From contig NZ_CAJSLV010000048.1 in assembly GCF_907177275.1 (NCBI RefSeq), forward strand, positions 143,466-207,465: a DNA stretch of 64,000 nt, read 5' to 3'. Each line of letters begins with the position of its first letter. Position 1 is the stretch's first letter. Made by a program: the position numbers and the translations under genes. Below, one piece after another: positions 35,751-44,582 of the stretch. The stretch comes from Actinacidiphila cocklensis (GTDB lineage: Bacteria; Actinomycetota; Actinomycetes; Streptomycetales; Streptomycetaceae). Under the pieces are notes generated by a model. The model did no database searches, was not told the origin of the DNA, and saw nothing but the letters and a program-made list of their open reading frames with translations.

Positions 35751-37586
35751 TCACTGCGTCGGCGGCTTGTAGTCCTTGCCGAGCGTCACCGCGATGTCGG
35801 CGTTGGACGGCACCTTGCCCTTCTTGACCGCGGTCGGCGCCAGGCCGAGCGTGGCGGCGACGTCCTTGGCCGCGGCGAGCCGCGCCGGGTCGGTGTAGAG
35901 CACCTCGGAGGTGCTCTGGGTCTTGGCGGCCTTGCCGCCGGCGACGTAGGTGTACGTGCCGCCGTTGACGATCGCGGCCTGGGCCAGCGGGGCCGACTTC
36001 GAGCTGCCGGTCGCGATGCTGACCAGGACCCGCGGCTGGGTGGTGCCCGCGGACTGCTTGACGGTGCCGCCGAGCACGTCCTTGACCAGCGTGTCGGTGT
36101 CCTGGCTGAGCGTGCCGTCCTTCTGCACCGGCAGCAGCGTGGTGCCGTACGCGCCGGTCTTGGCCAGGTCGGCGAGCTGGGCGAGCGAGGCGCCGAGCTG
36201 CTTGTCGGTGAGCGACGGGTCGAGGATCTGGCCGAGCGACTGCACGGTCCTGGTCGCGCCCGTGGCGTCGCTCGGCATCTTCTTGAGCACCGCCTGCATG
36301 ACCTGTCCGAAGCGGCTGAGCTGCTTGGTCTGCGGCTCGCCTGCGGCCCGGTAGGTGGCGTAGGCGACGGCGGCTTGGCCGGTCAGCTCCTGCTGCTTGC
36401 CCTGCCGCACCAGGGTCTTCCCGCTGTCCTTGCCGGTGCCCTTCACCGCGGCGTCGGTGTCGACGTAGATGTCGCCGAGCGCGTCGACCAGCAGCTCCAG
36501 ATACGGGCTGTCCAGCCGCCAGCTGCCCTTGATGTCGGCGCCGAGCAGGGTGCCCAGCGAGTCCCGGGTCGGGCCGATGCCGTCGCCGACCGACTTGTCC
36601 AGCGGCGCCGCGGCGCCGTCGTCCGAGGTGATGGACAGGGTGTTCGGCAGCAGCAGGGTGGTGCCGCGGCCCTTGGTGGCGTTGTCCACCAGCAGCGCGG
36701 TGTCGCTGGGGCCGCCGTTCACCGGGATCATGTGCACGACTATGACGTCGCGTTTCTGCGCTCCGCCGGTCGCGGCCTGCACGGCCTTGGTCTTGCCGAA
36801 CCCGGGCAGCTTGCCGGCCTGCCACAGGTAGCCGGTGCCGCCGAGCAGCGCCAGGACCAGCAGCACGACCAGGCCGGTCTTGCGGTTGCGCCCGCGCCGC
36901 TTGGCCTCCTCGCGGCGCTCGGTGCGCGACTCGGAGAACTTGAGCCAGTCGATGACCTCCTCGGACTGCTCGGACTCGTCGTCGACGAAGTCGAACATCT
37001 CCGTCTGGTAGCCCGGCCGCCCGCCGCCGCCCGCGGCGGCCGGCTCCTCGGCCTCGCCGGCCTGCACGGGCATCTGCCCGGTCTCGTACACCGCGTGCTG
37101 ACCGGTGTCGTACACGGGCTGCTGGCCGGTCTCGTACACCGGCATCTGGCCGGTCTCGTAGGCCGCGTGCTGGCCCGTGTCGTACACGGCGTGCTGACCG
37201 GTGTCGTAGACCGGCTGCTGGCCGGTCTCGTACACCGGCATCTGGCCGGTCTCGTAGGCCGCGTGCTGGCCCGTGTCGTACCCCTGCGGCTGCTGCGGCT
37301 GCTCGTAGTAGGGCTGCTGCGGCTGCTGCGGGATCCAGCCCTGCTGCTGGCCGGGCGGGGGCGGCGGGGCCGGGCGGCCGCCGTAGGTCTGGTACGGGTC
37401 CTGGTAGCCGGGCTGCTGCGGCACCTGGGGTGCCTGCGGCGCCTGCGGCGCCTGCGGCTGCACGGGGTTTCCGTACTGGTCGTAACCGTAGGACTGCTGC
37501 TGGTAATAGGGGTCCTGCGGGTAAGGGTCCCTCTCGTCGTCGGGTCCGCCCTCGGCATATTGCCAACGGGGGTTTGCGTCGTTCAC
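35751..37586 (-). CDS. LytR-CpsA-Psr (LCP) cell-wall glycopolymer ligase
   Basis: 611 residues, GTG 37586 with AAGGGG upstream. The long cytoplasmic N-terminus is Gln/Tyr/Pro-rich and carries about nine tandem copies of an 8-residue Y(D/E)TGQxxx unit (about 105-175). One transmembrane helix follows (GLVVLLVLALLGGTGYLW, about 236-253), then an extracellular LCP-like domain (VHMIPVNGGPSDTALLVDN, LDALGDIYVDTDAAV) and a C-terminal LytR_C domain (VLVSIATGS, VLYTDPARLAAAKDVAATLG). LCP enzymes attach anionic polymers to peptidoglycan. The protein at the equivalent place in S. coelicolor, PdtA, acts on polydiglycosylphosphate. Conserved LCP arginines are partly degenerate. Confidence 0.87.
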   Translation of the reverse strand: MNDANPRWQYAEGGPDDERDPYPQDPYYQQQSYGYDQYGNPVQPQAPQAPQAPQVPQQPGYQDPYQTYGGRPAPPPPPGQQQGWIPQQPQQPYYEQPQQPQGYDTGQHAAYETGQMPVYETGQQPVYDTGQHAVYDTGQHAAYETGQMPVYETGQQPVYDTGQHAVYETGQMPVQAGEAEEPAAAGGGGRPGYQTEMFDFVDDESEQSEEVIDWLKFSESRTERREEAKRRGRNRKTGLVVLLVLALLGGTGYLWQAGKLPGFGKTKAVQAATGGAQKRDVIVVHMIPVNGGPSDTALLVDNATKGRGTTLLLPNTLSITSDDGAAAPLDKSVGDGIGPTRDSLGTLLGADIKGSWRLDSPYLELLVDALGDIYVDTDAAVKGTGKDSGKTLVRQGKQQELTGQAAVAYATYRAAGEPQTKQLSRFGQVMQAVLKKMPSDATGATRTVQSLGQILDPSLTDKQLGASLAQLADLAKTGAYGTTLLPVQKDGTLSQDTDTLVKDVLGGTVKQSAGTTQPRVLVSIATGSSKSAPLAQAAIVNGGTYTYVAGGKAAKTQSTSEVLYTDPARLAAAKDVAATLGLAPTAVKKGKVPSNADIAVTLGKDYKPPTQ

Positions 37587-37623
37587 GAGGAACCCCTTCA
37601 CCTGCTTTGTTTCGCGGCGCCTG

Positions 37624-38226
37624 CTACCCGGAAGCGTCCCGGTAGAGCGCGCGCTTGTCGATGTAGCGCACCACCCCGTCCGGAACCAAGTACCAGACCG
37701 GATCCCCCTTGGCCACCCGCTGGCGGCAGTCCGTCGAGGAGATCGCCAGCGCCGGGACCTCCACGAGCGAGACTCCGCCCTCGGGGAAGCCCGGGTCCGA
37801 CAGCGTATGCCCAGGACGTGTGACCCCGATGAAATGTGCGAGCGAGAACAGCTCCTCGGCATGCCGCCAGGAGAAGATCTGCGAGAGCGCGTCCGCGCCC
37901 GTGATGAAGAACAGCTCGGCCGTCGGGTGCTCGGCCCGCAGGTCGCGCAGGGTGTCGATGGTGTACGTGGTGCCCGCGCGGTCGATGTCGCTGCGGCTGA
38001 CCGAGAACGTCGGGTTCGACGCGGTGGCGATCACCGTCATCAGATACCGGTCCTCGGCCGCCGACACCTGCCGGTCGCTCTTCTGCCAGGGCTGCCCGGT
38101 CGGCACGAAGACCACCTCGTCGAGGTGGAAGAGGCTCGCCACTTCGCTCGCGGCCACCAGGTGCCCGTGGTGGATGGGGTCGAACGTACCGCCCATCACA
38201 CCGATACGGCGCTTGCTGTCGGACAT
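37624..38226 (-). CDS. nadD: Nicotinate-nucleotide adenylyltransferase
   Basis: 200 residues. It catalyses NaMN + ATP to deamido-NAD in NAD synthesis. The nucleotidyl-transferase motif [11 protein letters not shown] (11-21) and the C-terminal ISSTDCRQR (the (H/T)xGH-family ISSTxxR loop) are both present, with [20 protein letters not shown] between them. The start ATG 38226 gives [13 protein letters not shown]. It is followed by the LCP gene 37 nt downstream and preceded by a 49-residue membrane protein 8 nt upstream, an operon-like spacing. Confidence 0.95.
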   Translation of the reverse strand: MSDSKRRIGVMGGTFDPIHHGHLVAASEVASLFHLDEVVFVPTGQPWQKSDRQVSAAEDRYLMTVIATASNPTFSVSRSDIDRAGTTYTIDTLRDLRAEHPTAELFFITGADALSQIFSWRHAEELFSLAHFIGVTRPGHTLSDPGFPEGGVSLVEVPALAISSTDCRQRVAKGDPVWYLVPDGVVRYIDKRALYRDASG

Positions 38227-38234
38227 GGCGCCGG

Positions 38235-38384
38235 TCAGTCCCGGTTGAAGCGCGTGACCAGCCACAGCAGGATCAGCAGGGCGCCCAGCGCGCCGAACCC
38301 GGTCAGGTACGGGCTCAGGCTGGGGTGGTTGCCGCCGTGGTCCTCGGCGAGGGTGGTCAGAGTGGAGACTGCGAGGGGCGACAT
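38235..38384 (-). CDS. 49-residue single-pass membrane protein
   Basis: The frame from ATG 38384 reads [20 protein letters not shown] then [20 protein letters not shown] and ends WLVTRFNRD with TGA at 38235-38237. One C-terminal transmembrane helix ([15 protein letters not shown]) is followed by a positively charged end. AAAGGG lies upstream. It is 8 nt from nadD in the same direction. I recognise no family, but the codon bias and tight placement argue for a real small gene. Confidence 0.72.
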   Translation of the reverse strand: MSPLAVSTLTTLAEDHGGNHPSLSPYLTGFGALGALLILLWLVTRFNRD

Positions 38385-38522
38385 GTCAGCGGGACCCTTT
38401 GCGAAGTCGGGGACGGGCGGGAAGACTCTGCGGACATCGTACGGGCGGCCCTGCGGGAACTTCGCGCAGGCTCTGCGCGTCCCTGACTATGTACCGGTGG
38501 GCTACCAGGGGGTTGGGCCAGT

Positions 38523-39662
38523 ATGTCCGAGTCGAACGGACCGAACGACGATCGCGTGAGCACCGAGAAGCTGCCGGGACGCACCCGCACGAGATTCCCT
38601 GACATCTCCTCACGTGCCTACGAGCACCCCGCGGACAGGTCCGCCCTGGTGGCGCTGCGCAAGCTCACCGGCTTCGACACGGTCTTCAAGTCGCTCAGCG
38701 GGCTGCTGCCCGAGCGCAGCCTGCGGCTGCTGTTCCTCTCGGACTCCGTCCGGGTCAGCGACGAGCAGTTCGCGCATCTCAACGCGATGCTGCGGGACGC
38801 CTGCTACATCCTGGACCTGGAGAAGGTCCCGTCGATGTACGTGACGATGGACCCGCAGCCCAACGCCATGTGTATCGGCATGGACGCGCCGATCATCGTG
38901 GTCACCACCGGTCTCGTCGAGCTGCTGGACGAGGAGGAGATGCGCGCGGTCATCGGCCACGAGGTCGGCCACGCACTGTCCGGCCACTCGGTCTACCGGA
39001 CGATACTGCTCTTCCTCACCAACCTGGCGCTGCGCGTGGCGTGGATACCGCTGGGCAATCTGGCAGTGCTGGCGATCATCACCGCGCTGCGCGAGTGGTT
39101 CCGCAAGTCGGAGCTGTCCGCCGACCGGGCCGGGCTGCTGGTCGGCCAGGACCTGCAGGCCTCGATGCGCGGCCTGATGAAGATCGCCGGCGGCAACCAC
39201 CTGCACGAGATGAACGTCGACGCGTTCCTCAAGCAGGCCGACGAGTACGAGGCGGCGGGCGACCTGCGCGACTCGGTGCTCAAGATCCTCAACGTGCTGC
39301 CGCGCAGCCACCCCTTCACCACCGTCAGGGCCGCCGAGCTGCGCCGCTGGGCGGGCACCCGGGAGTACCAGCGGTTGATGGACGGGCACTACCCGCGGCG
39401 GACGGAGGACAAGGACGCCTCGGTCTCCGACGCCTTCCGCGACTCGGCCAGCCACTACGCCGACACGGTGAAGAAGTCCAAGGACCCGCTGATGGGCCTG
39501 ATCCGCGACATCACCAACGGCGCGGGCGACGTCGGCGGCAAGCTCAGGGACCGCTTCACAGGAGGCGGAACGTCGCAGGCGACTGCGGAACGGCCTTCGG
39601 GGTCAGCAACAGACTCCGACTTGCCGGACGACGACGAGCAGCCGGAGAGCCCGCTGCCGTAG
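38523..39662 (+). CDS. M48-family membrane zinc metalloprotease
   Basis: 379 residues. The zinc motif HEVGH (AVIGHEVGHALSGH) lies near residue 147 and the downstream Glu ligand in KSELSADRAGLL near residue 196. Two hydrophobic helices lie between (TILLFLTNLALRVAWIPL, LAVLAIITAL), as in HtpX/Ste24-like proteases that process or degrade membrane proteins. The substrate-side motif NAMCIGMDAPIIVVTTGLVE is conserved. A Lys/Asp-rich C-terminal tail follows, and its last 107 bp overlap the opposing gene. The start is ATG 38523 (MSESNGPNDDRVSTEKL). Confidence 0.92.
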   Translation: MSESNGPNDDRVSTEKLPGRTRTRFPDISSRAYEHPADRSALVALRKLTGFDTVFKSLSGLLPERSLRLLFLSDSVRVSDEQFAHLNAMLRDACYILDLEKVPSMYVTMDPQPNAMCIGMDAPIIVVTTGLVELLDEEEMRAVIGHEVGHALSGHSVYRTILLFLTNLALRVAWIPLGNLAVLAIITALREWFRKSELSADRAGLLVGQDLQASMRGLMKIAGGNHLHEMNVDAFLKQADEYEAAGDLRDSVLKILNVLPRSHPFTTVRAAELRRWAGTREYQRLMDGHYPRRTEDKDASVSDAFRDSASHYADTVKKSKDPLMGLIRDITNGAGDVGGKLRDRFTGGGTSQATAERPSGSATDSDLPDDDEQPESPLP

Positions 39663-40797
39663 CCGTGGCCCCCGTAGCGGCGGTCGTGGCCGCCGCCGGG
39701 GGCGATGCGGGAGGGTCCGCCGCCCCGCTGCCCGTCGCGTCGGTGAGCGGGGCGCACACGGCGCCCGGCGGGTGCGCGCGGTTGTACGGGTCGGCGCCGG
39801 CGACCGCGTCGGGCGCGGAGTGGCCGGCCAGTATCGGCCGGAAGTAGCTCTGCACCTCGGCCGAGCAGGCCAGCGGCCCGGCCGCGACGTCCGCCTGCAC
39901 CACCTCGATGTGGTGCCGGGTCAGCTCCCGGTGGTCGAAGTGGAAGCGCAGCTTCCGCCGGACGGTGAACAGCGACACCGCGCCCGTGGGGTCGGACGAG
40001 CCGCGGATGGCGTAGACGTAGGTGTGGTCGGCGACGATCTCCAGGTGGTCGTCACCGGTCTCGGACGCCGTCCAGCCGCCGTTCACCCGGATGCCCGCGT
40101 TGCCGCCCGCCAGCTCCACCCGCACCTCGGGGTCGGGGTCGAAGCGCACCATCCAGCCGGTGACCTCGCGGGAGCCGTCGGCAGCCGGGTCGCTGAGGCT
40201 GCTGTCGAACTGGTCGATCTGGCTCGGATCGAGCAGCGCGCGCACCTCCCGCACATCGCCGCCGGTGACGGTCTGCTCCTCCAGCGCGGATTCGGTGATG
40301 AAGTCCACGGCGGTGTCGTAGCCCTCGCTGACCTCACCCTCGGAGTATCCGCCGATCCGGTGCATCTCCTCGGGCACGTTCAGCCCGCGGACGCCGTCGG
40401 CGTAGCCGGCCGCCGCGGTGCCGGTGAAGGGCGCGGCAGGGGAGACGGCGGGCACGCGGCCGCCCGGCACCAGCGGGATCACCGTGACGCGCAGCTGCTC
40501 GCCGGTGCCGGTGTCGTGGGCCTTGTAGGGGTGCCGGACCCCCATGTAGATCGCGAAGCCGAAGGCCAGCACGATGAGCAGGATCAGGGCCACCGCCTGG
40601 CGGGCCAGGCCGCGGGGCAGCACATGGCGGATCCTGACCGGATGGGCGGCGTCGTCCTGCCGCTCGCGCGCGGAGTACTCCTGGATCCGGGCAGCTCTCA
40701 CGAACGATTCGTCGAAGACGACGGATCGGTACTCGTCCTCACCGCCTCCTGAGGCGCCCTCGGGCGTGCCCTCAGGAGGGTCTCCAGGCCCGCTCAT
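39556..40797 (-). CDS. Membrane protein with SVV-DE-FVRAA N-terminal motif
   Basis: 413 residues. The N-terminus DEYRSVVFDESFVRAARIQE closely resembles that of the neighbouring 40862-41296 protein. One transmembrane helix (ALILLIVLAFGFAIYMGVR, about 70-88) is followed by an extracytoplasmic domain with alternating beta strands (EVTGWMVRFDPDPEVRVELA, VYAIRGSSDPTGAVSLFTVR, FHFDHRELTRHHIEVVQADV) and a Pro/Ala/Thr-rich tail. The last ~35 codons run antisense through the end of the M48 gene. Streptomyces genomes carry this conserved but uncharacterised protein at this locus. The start is ATG 40797. Confidence 0.75.
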   Translation of the reverse strand: MSGPGDPPEGTPEGASGGGEDEYRSVVFDESFVRAARIQEYSARERQDDAAHPVRIRHVLPRGLARQAVALILLIVLAFGFAIYMGVRHPYKAHDTGTGEQLRVTVIPLVPGGRVPAVSPAAPFTGTAAAGYADGVRGLNVPEEMHRIGGYSEGEVSEGYDTAVDFITESALEEQTVTGGDVREVRALLDPSQIDQFDSSLSDPAADGSREVTGWMVRFDPDPEVRVELAGGNAGIRVNGGWTASETGDDHLEIVADHTYVYAIRGSSDPTGAVSLFTVRRKLRFHFDHRELTRHHIEVVQADVAAGPLACSAEVQSYFRPILAGHSAPDAVAGADPYNRAHPPGAVCAPLTDATGSGAADPPASPPAAATTAATGATATAAGSPAARRRPASRSLLLTPKAVPQSPATFRLL

Positions 40798-40861
40798 AGC
40801 ACAAGGTTAAGTCTGCGGACGCGGGAATAAACTCCCCGGTACCGGCCGAGTTGACACGGGA

Positions 40862-41296
40862 TCAGGGGACGGGGGTACTGGCGACCGGCGGCATCAGCCG
40901 GTCGCCGACCGGGCTGCCGCTGGACGGCGGGGGGTCGGCCGGCTGCCGGGTCGCGCCGCCCGCACCGCGGTAGACCGCGGCGAAGGTCAGGGCGACCACG
41001 CCTATGCCCATGACCACGGCAAGAGCCCAGGCCACCGGGCGGTGCCAGCGGGTGCTGCTGCCCCGGTAGGGATGCCCGGCGGCGTACAGCGGATCGCTTT
41101 CCGGGAAGTCGGCGTCGTCGCCCGCCTCGGGGACCGCCGAGCGCGGGTTTCTGCGCCGCCCGGGCCAGCCGGGCGGTAGCGCGGGACCTTCGGCGACGGC
41201 CAGCATCCGTTCCCGGGCCGTGGGCTCGTGGAACAGAGCAGACCGTACGAATTCTTCGTCGAGGACTACGGAGGCGAATTCGTCATCGTCCGACAT
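40862..41296 (-). CDS. Small membrane protein sharing the SVV-DE-FVR motif
   Basis: 144 residues, ATG 41296. The N-terminal DDEFASVVLDEEFVRSALFH is followed by EPTARERMLAVAEG. The central part is charged and Pro-rich, and one membrane helix lies at WALAVVMGIGVVALTFAAVY (about 93-112). A short extracellular Pro/Ser tail ends PVASTPVP. The N-terminus aligns with that of the downstream 413-residue protein (65 bp gap), so the two genes look like a paralogous pair with different extracellular parts. Function is unknown. Confidence 0.75.
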   Translation of the reverse strand: MSDDDEFASVVLDEEFVRSALFHEPTARERMLAVAEGPALPPGWPGRRRNPRSAVPEAGDDADFPESDPLYAAGHPYRGSSTRWHRPVAWALAVVMGIGVVALTFAAVYRGAGGATRQPADPPPSSGSPVGDRLMPPVASTPVP

Positions 41297-41407
41297 CTGT
41301 CCAGAGTAATGCGGAAGTTGGCCCTTTGGGCAGGGGAATCCCGGTTGGCTGCGGTCCGGCCGTTCACCCGGATGGCCCAACCCCGGGCGGAACCGGCCCG
41401 CCGCAGG

Positions 41408-42685
41408 TCAGCGGGTGTGGCCGTCGCCGGTGACGATGTACTTGGTGGAGGTCAGCTCGGGCAGCCCCATGGGGCCGCGGGCGTGGAGCTTCTGGGTGGA
41501 GATGCCGATCTCCGCGCCGAAGCCGAACTGGCCGCCGTCGGTGAAGCGGGTCGAGGCGTTCACCATCACCGCGGCCGCGTCGACCAGCTGGGTGAAGCGG
41601 CGGGCCGCGGGCTGCGAGCCGGTCACGATCGCCTCGGTGTGGCCCGAGGACCACAGCCGGATGTGGGCGACCGCCGCGTCCAGCGAGTCCACCACGCCGG
41701 CGGCGATGTCGTAGGACAGGTACTCGGTCTCCCAGTCCTCCGCGGTCGCCGGCACCACGGTGGCCTTGCTGCCGGCCGCCTCGGCGGCGGCCACCACGTG
41801 CGGGTCGCCGTGCACGGTGACGCCCGCCTCCGCCAGCGCCTCCAGCGCGCGGGGCAGGAACAGGTCGGCGATGTCGCGGTGCACCAGCAGCGTCTCGGCG
41901 GCGTTGCACACGCTGGGCCGCTGGGCCTTGGAGTTGACCAGGATCTCCACGGCCATGTCGATGTCGGCCTGCGCGTCGACGTAGACGTGGCAGTTCCCGG
42001 TGCCGGTCTCGATCACCGGGACGGTGGAGCCCTCGACGACGGTACGGATCAGGGCGGCGCCGCCGCGCGGGATCAGCACGTCGACCATGCCGCGGGCGCG
42101 CATCAGCTCGGTGACGGACTCCCGGCTCTCCCCTGGCACGAGCTGCACGGCGTCGGCGGGCAGCCCGGCGCCGCCGACCGCGTCCCGCAGCACGGCGACC
42201 AGGGCGGTGTTGGACGCGTAGGCCGACGACGAGCCGCGCAGCAGCACCGCGTTGCCCGACTTCAGGCACAGCGCGGCGGCGTCCACGGTCACGTTGGGCC
42301 TGGCCTCGTAGATGATGCCGACGACGCCGAGCGGCACCCTGACCTGGCGCAGGTCGAGGCCGCCTGGCAGGGTCGAGCCGCGCAGCACCTCGCCGACCGG
42401 GTCGGGCAGGCCCGCCACGTGCCGCACGTCGGCGGCGATGGCGGCGATCCGCTCCCTGGTGAGCGTCAGCCGGTCGACGATCGCCGGGCTGGTGCCGGCC
42501 TCCTCCGCCCGGGCCACGTCCTCGGCGTTCGCCGCGACGATCTCCTGGGTGCGCACGATCAGCGCGTCCGCGACGGCCAGCAGCGCGTCGTCCTTCGCGG
42601 ACCGCGGCAGCGGGGCCAGGTCCGCCGCGGCGGCTTTGGCGCGGTAGGCCGCGAGCATCACGGGGGACTTGGGGAGGGCATCCAT
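41408..42685 (-). CDS. proA: Gamma-glutamyl phosphate reductase
   Basis: 425 residues. It performs the second step of proline synthesis, reducing gamma-glutamyl phosphate with NADPH. The aldehyde-dehydrogenase fold shows [54 protein letters not shown], the catalytic Cys in [14 protein letters not shown], and [20 protein letters not shown] at the C-terminus. The start is ATG 42685. It forms a proB - 152-residue protein - proA cluster in one direction, so it is probably co-expressed with proB. Confidence 0.97.
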   Translation of the reverse strand: MDALPKSPVMLAAYRAKAAAADLAPLPRSAKDDALLAVADALIVRTQEIVAANAEDVARAEEAGTSPAIVDRLTLTRERIAAIAADVRHVAGLPDPVGEVLRGSTLPGGLDLRQVRVPLGVVGIIYEARPNVTVDAAALCLKSGNAVLLRGSSSAYASNTALVAVLRDAVGGAGLPADAVQLVPGESRESVTELMRARGMVDVLIPRGGAALIRTVVEGSTVPVIETGTGNCHVYVDAQADIDMAVEILVNSKAQRPSVCNAAETLLVHRDIADLFLPRALEALAEAGVTVHGDPHVVAAAEAAGSKATVVPATAEDWETEYLSYDIAAGVVDSLDAAVAHIRLWSSGHTEAIVTGSQPAARRFTQLVDAAAVMVNASTRFTDGGQFGFGAEIGISTQKLHARGPMGLPELTSTKYIVTGDGHTR

Positions 42686-42763
42686 GCCCGTAGCGTACTG
42701 ACCGCGAAGTGCCCGCGCCCGGTCCGCCCACGCGCTGGACGGCGTCCCTTCGGCCGAGGAGCG

Positions 42764-43222
42764 TCAGAAGGGGTGGACGCCGGCCGGGACGGCGGGAGCG
42801 GGGCCGGCGGCCAGCCGCTGGTGGTAGGTGTCGCGGTCGACGACCTCCAGGCCCACCGTCTCCCACGGCGGCAGCCCTGCGGTCGAGCGGTGCTCGCCCC
42901 ACAGCCGCAGCGCCAGCGCGGCGGCGTCGTGGACGTCCCTGGCCTCCTCCCAGTAGCGGATCTCCGCGTGGTCGGGGGCGTAGCGGCTGGTCAGCAGGAA
43001 GGGGTGGTCGTTGGCGAGCTGCTCCAGGCCGCGGCGCAGCTCCGCCAGCGAGGTCAGCGGCCCGGCGACGCTGAGCGTGACATGCCACAGCCGGGCGGCG
43101 GGCCTGTCCTGCGTCCGCGACTGGTACGGCACCACCGCGCCGTCCGGTGCCCCGCGGTCGACGCTGACCAGCGCGCGCTCCGCCGAACTCCTGGTCGACG
43201 GCCCCGGGCGCCCTCGTTTCAC
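42764..43222 (-). CDS. Conserved protein between proB and proA, function unknown
   Basis: 152 residues. I place the start at GTG 43222 because a near-perfect Shine-Dalgarno AGGGAGG lies 6 nt upstream. The longer frame from 43315 would add an unlikely Arg-rich leader. The body (RLWHVTLSVAGPLTSLAELR, DHPFLLTSRYAPDHAEIRYW, AAALALRLWGEHRSTAGLPP) suggests an alpha/beta ferredoxin-like fold. I do not recognise an enzyme motif. Its constant place between proB and proA in streptomycetes hints at a housekeeping link, not necessarily to proline. Confidence 0.75.
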   Translation of the reverse strand: MKRGRPGPSTRSSAERALVSVDRGAPDGAVVPYQSRTQDRPAARLWHVTLSVAGPLTSLAELRRGLEQLANDHPFLLTSRYAPDHAEIRYWEEARDVHDAAALALRLWGEHRSTAGLPPWETVGLEVVDRDTYHQRLAAGPAPAVPAGVHPF

Positions 43223-43387
43223 CAGCGGCCTCCCTGTGGGTTGCGTCCGCCGCCGCCCGCCCCGTCCGTGCCGGCGGGCGCGGACCCGGGCGGTGGCAGG
43301 GACGTACCTGCGCATCGCATCCTCATCAAAGTTGACCAGGCTCCGGCAGGCGGCGGGGGCCTTTTCCGCAAGAAGTCCCCGACGAGG

Positions 43388-44527
43388 TCAGCGCGTCAGC
43401 CCCTGCCGCCTCAGCAGCACCAGGTCGTCGCGGTGCACGACCTCCCGCTCGTAGGCGGGTCCCAGCTCCGCCGCCAGGTCGCGGGTGGAGCGGCCGAGCA
43501 GCCTGGGCAGCTCGCGCGCGTCGTAGTTGACCAGGCCGCGGGCCACCGCGAGGCCCGACTCGTCCACCAGGTCCACCGGGTCGCCCGCGGCGAAGTCGCC
43601 CTCCACCCCGGTGAGCCCGGCCGGCAGCAGCGAGCTGTGCCGCTGGGTGACCGCGCGGACCGCGCCGGCGTCGAGCCGCAGGGCGCCGCGCGGGGCGGAC
43701 GCGTGGGCGAGCCACAGCAGCCGGTCGGCGGAGCGCTTGCCGGTGCGGTGGAAGTGGGTGCCGGTGGGGCGGCCGGCCAGCGCGTCCGCGGCGTGCACCG
43801 CGGAGGTCAGCACGACGGGGACGCCCGCGCCGGTCGCGATGGCGGCGGCCTCGACCTTGGTGACCATCCCGCCGGTGCCGACGCCGGCCCGGCCGGCGCT
43901 GCCGATGGACACGCCTTCCAGGTCCCCCGGTCCTGTGACCTCGGCGATCAGGCGGGTGCCCGGGGTGCGCGGGTCGCCGTCGTAGAGCCCGTCGACGTCG
44001 GAGAGCAGCACCAGCAGGTCGGCCCGCACCAGGTGGGCGACCAGGGCGGCGAGCCGGTCGTTGTCGCCGAAGCGGATCTCGTCGGTGGCGACCGTGTCGT
44101 TCTCGTTGACGACCGGCAGCGCGCCCATCGCCAGCAACTGGTCCAGGGTGCGGTAGGCGTTGCGGTAGTGGGCGCGGCGGCTGACGTCGTCCGAGGTGAG
44201 CAGCACCTGGCCGACGCGGATGCCGTAGCGGGCGAAGGAGGCGGTGTATCGGGCGACCAGCAGGCCCTGCCCGACGCTGGCCGCGGCCTGCTGCCGTGCC
44301 AGGTCGCGGGGTCTGCTGGGCAGCCCGAGCGGGGCGAGCCCCGCGGCGATGGCGCCGGAGGAGACCAGCACGATCTCCCGGTCCTCGCGTGCCTTGGCCA
44401 GCACGTCGACCAGGGCGTCCACCCGGTCGGCGTCCAGGCCGCCGGCGGCCGTGGTCAGCGACGAGGAGCCGACCTTGACCACGACTCTGCGGGCCTCCAC
44501 CACGTCCTGCCGTGCCGCCGTCGTCAC
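43388..44527 (-). CDS. proB: Glutamate 5-kinase with PUA domain
   Basis: 379 residues. It catalyses the first committed step of proline synthesis, phosphorylating glutamate. The amino-acid kinase domain shows VVVKVGSSSLTTAAGG, VSSGAIAAGLAPLGL, NENDTVATDEIRFGDNDRLA, LLSDVDGLYDGDPR and GTGGMVTKVEAAAIATGAGV. The C-terminal PUA domain (about 285-370) includes VNYDARELPRLLGRSTRDLA. The start is ATG 44527. Feedback inhibition by proline is usual for the family. The galE gene lies 55 bp upstream in the same direction. Confidence 0.97.
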   Translation of the reverse strand: MTTAARQDVVEARRVVVKVGSSSLTTAAGGLDADRVDALVDVLAKAREDREIVLVSSGAIAAGLAPLGLPSRPRDLARQQAAASVGQGLLVARYTASFARYGIRVGQVLLTSDDVSRRAHYRNAYRTLDQLLAMGALPVVNENDTVATDEIRFGDNDRLAALVAHLVRADLLVLLSDVDGLYDGDPRTPGTRLIAEVTGPGDLEGVSIGSAGRAGVGTGGMVTKVEAAAIATGAGVPVVLTSAVHAADALAGRPTGTHFHRTGKRSADRLLWLAHASAPRGALRLDAGAVRAVTQRHSSLLPAGLTGVEGDFAAGDPVDLVDESGLAVARGLVNYDARELPRLLGRSTRDLAAELGPAYEREVVHRDDLVLLRRQGLTR

Positions 44528-44582
44528 GTACGTCCGTCCCTCGTGTCGGGGTGTGCGCTGCCGCCGCGCGCCGGTGCCGCGG

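Noticed and set aside
37060..37290. Repeat block resembling a CRISPR array
   Set aside because: The periodicity is about 24 nt, without spacers, and is in-frame protein repeat of the LCP gene.
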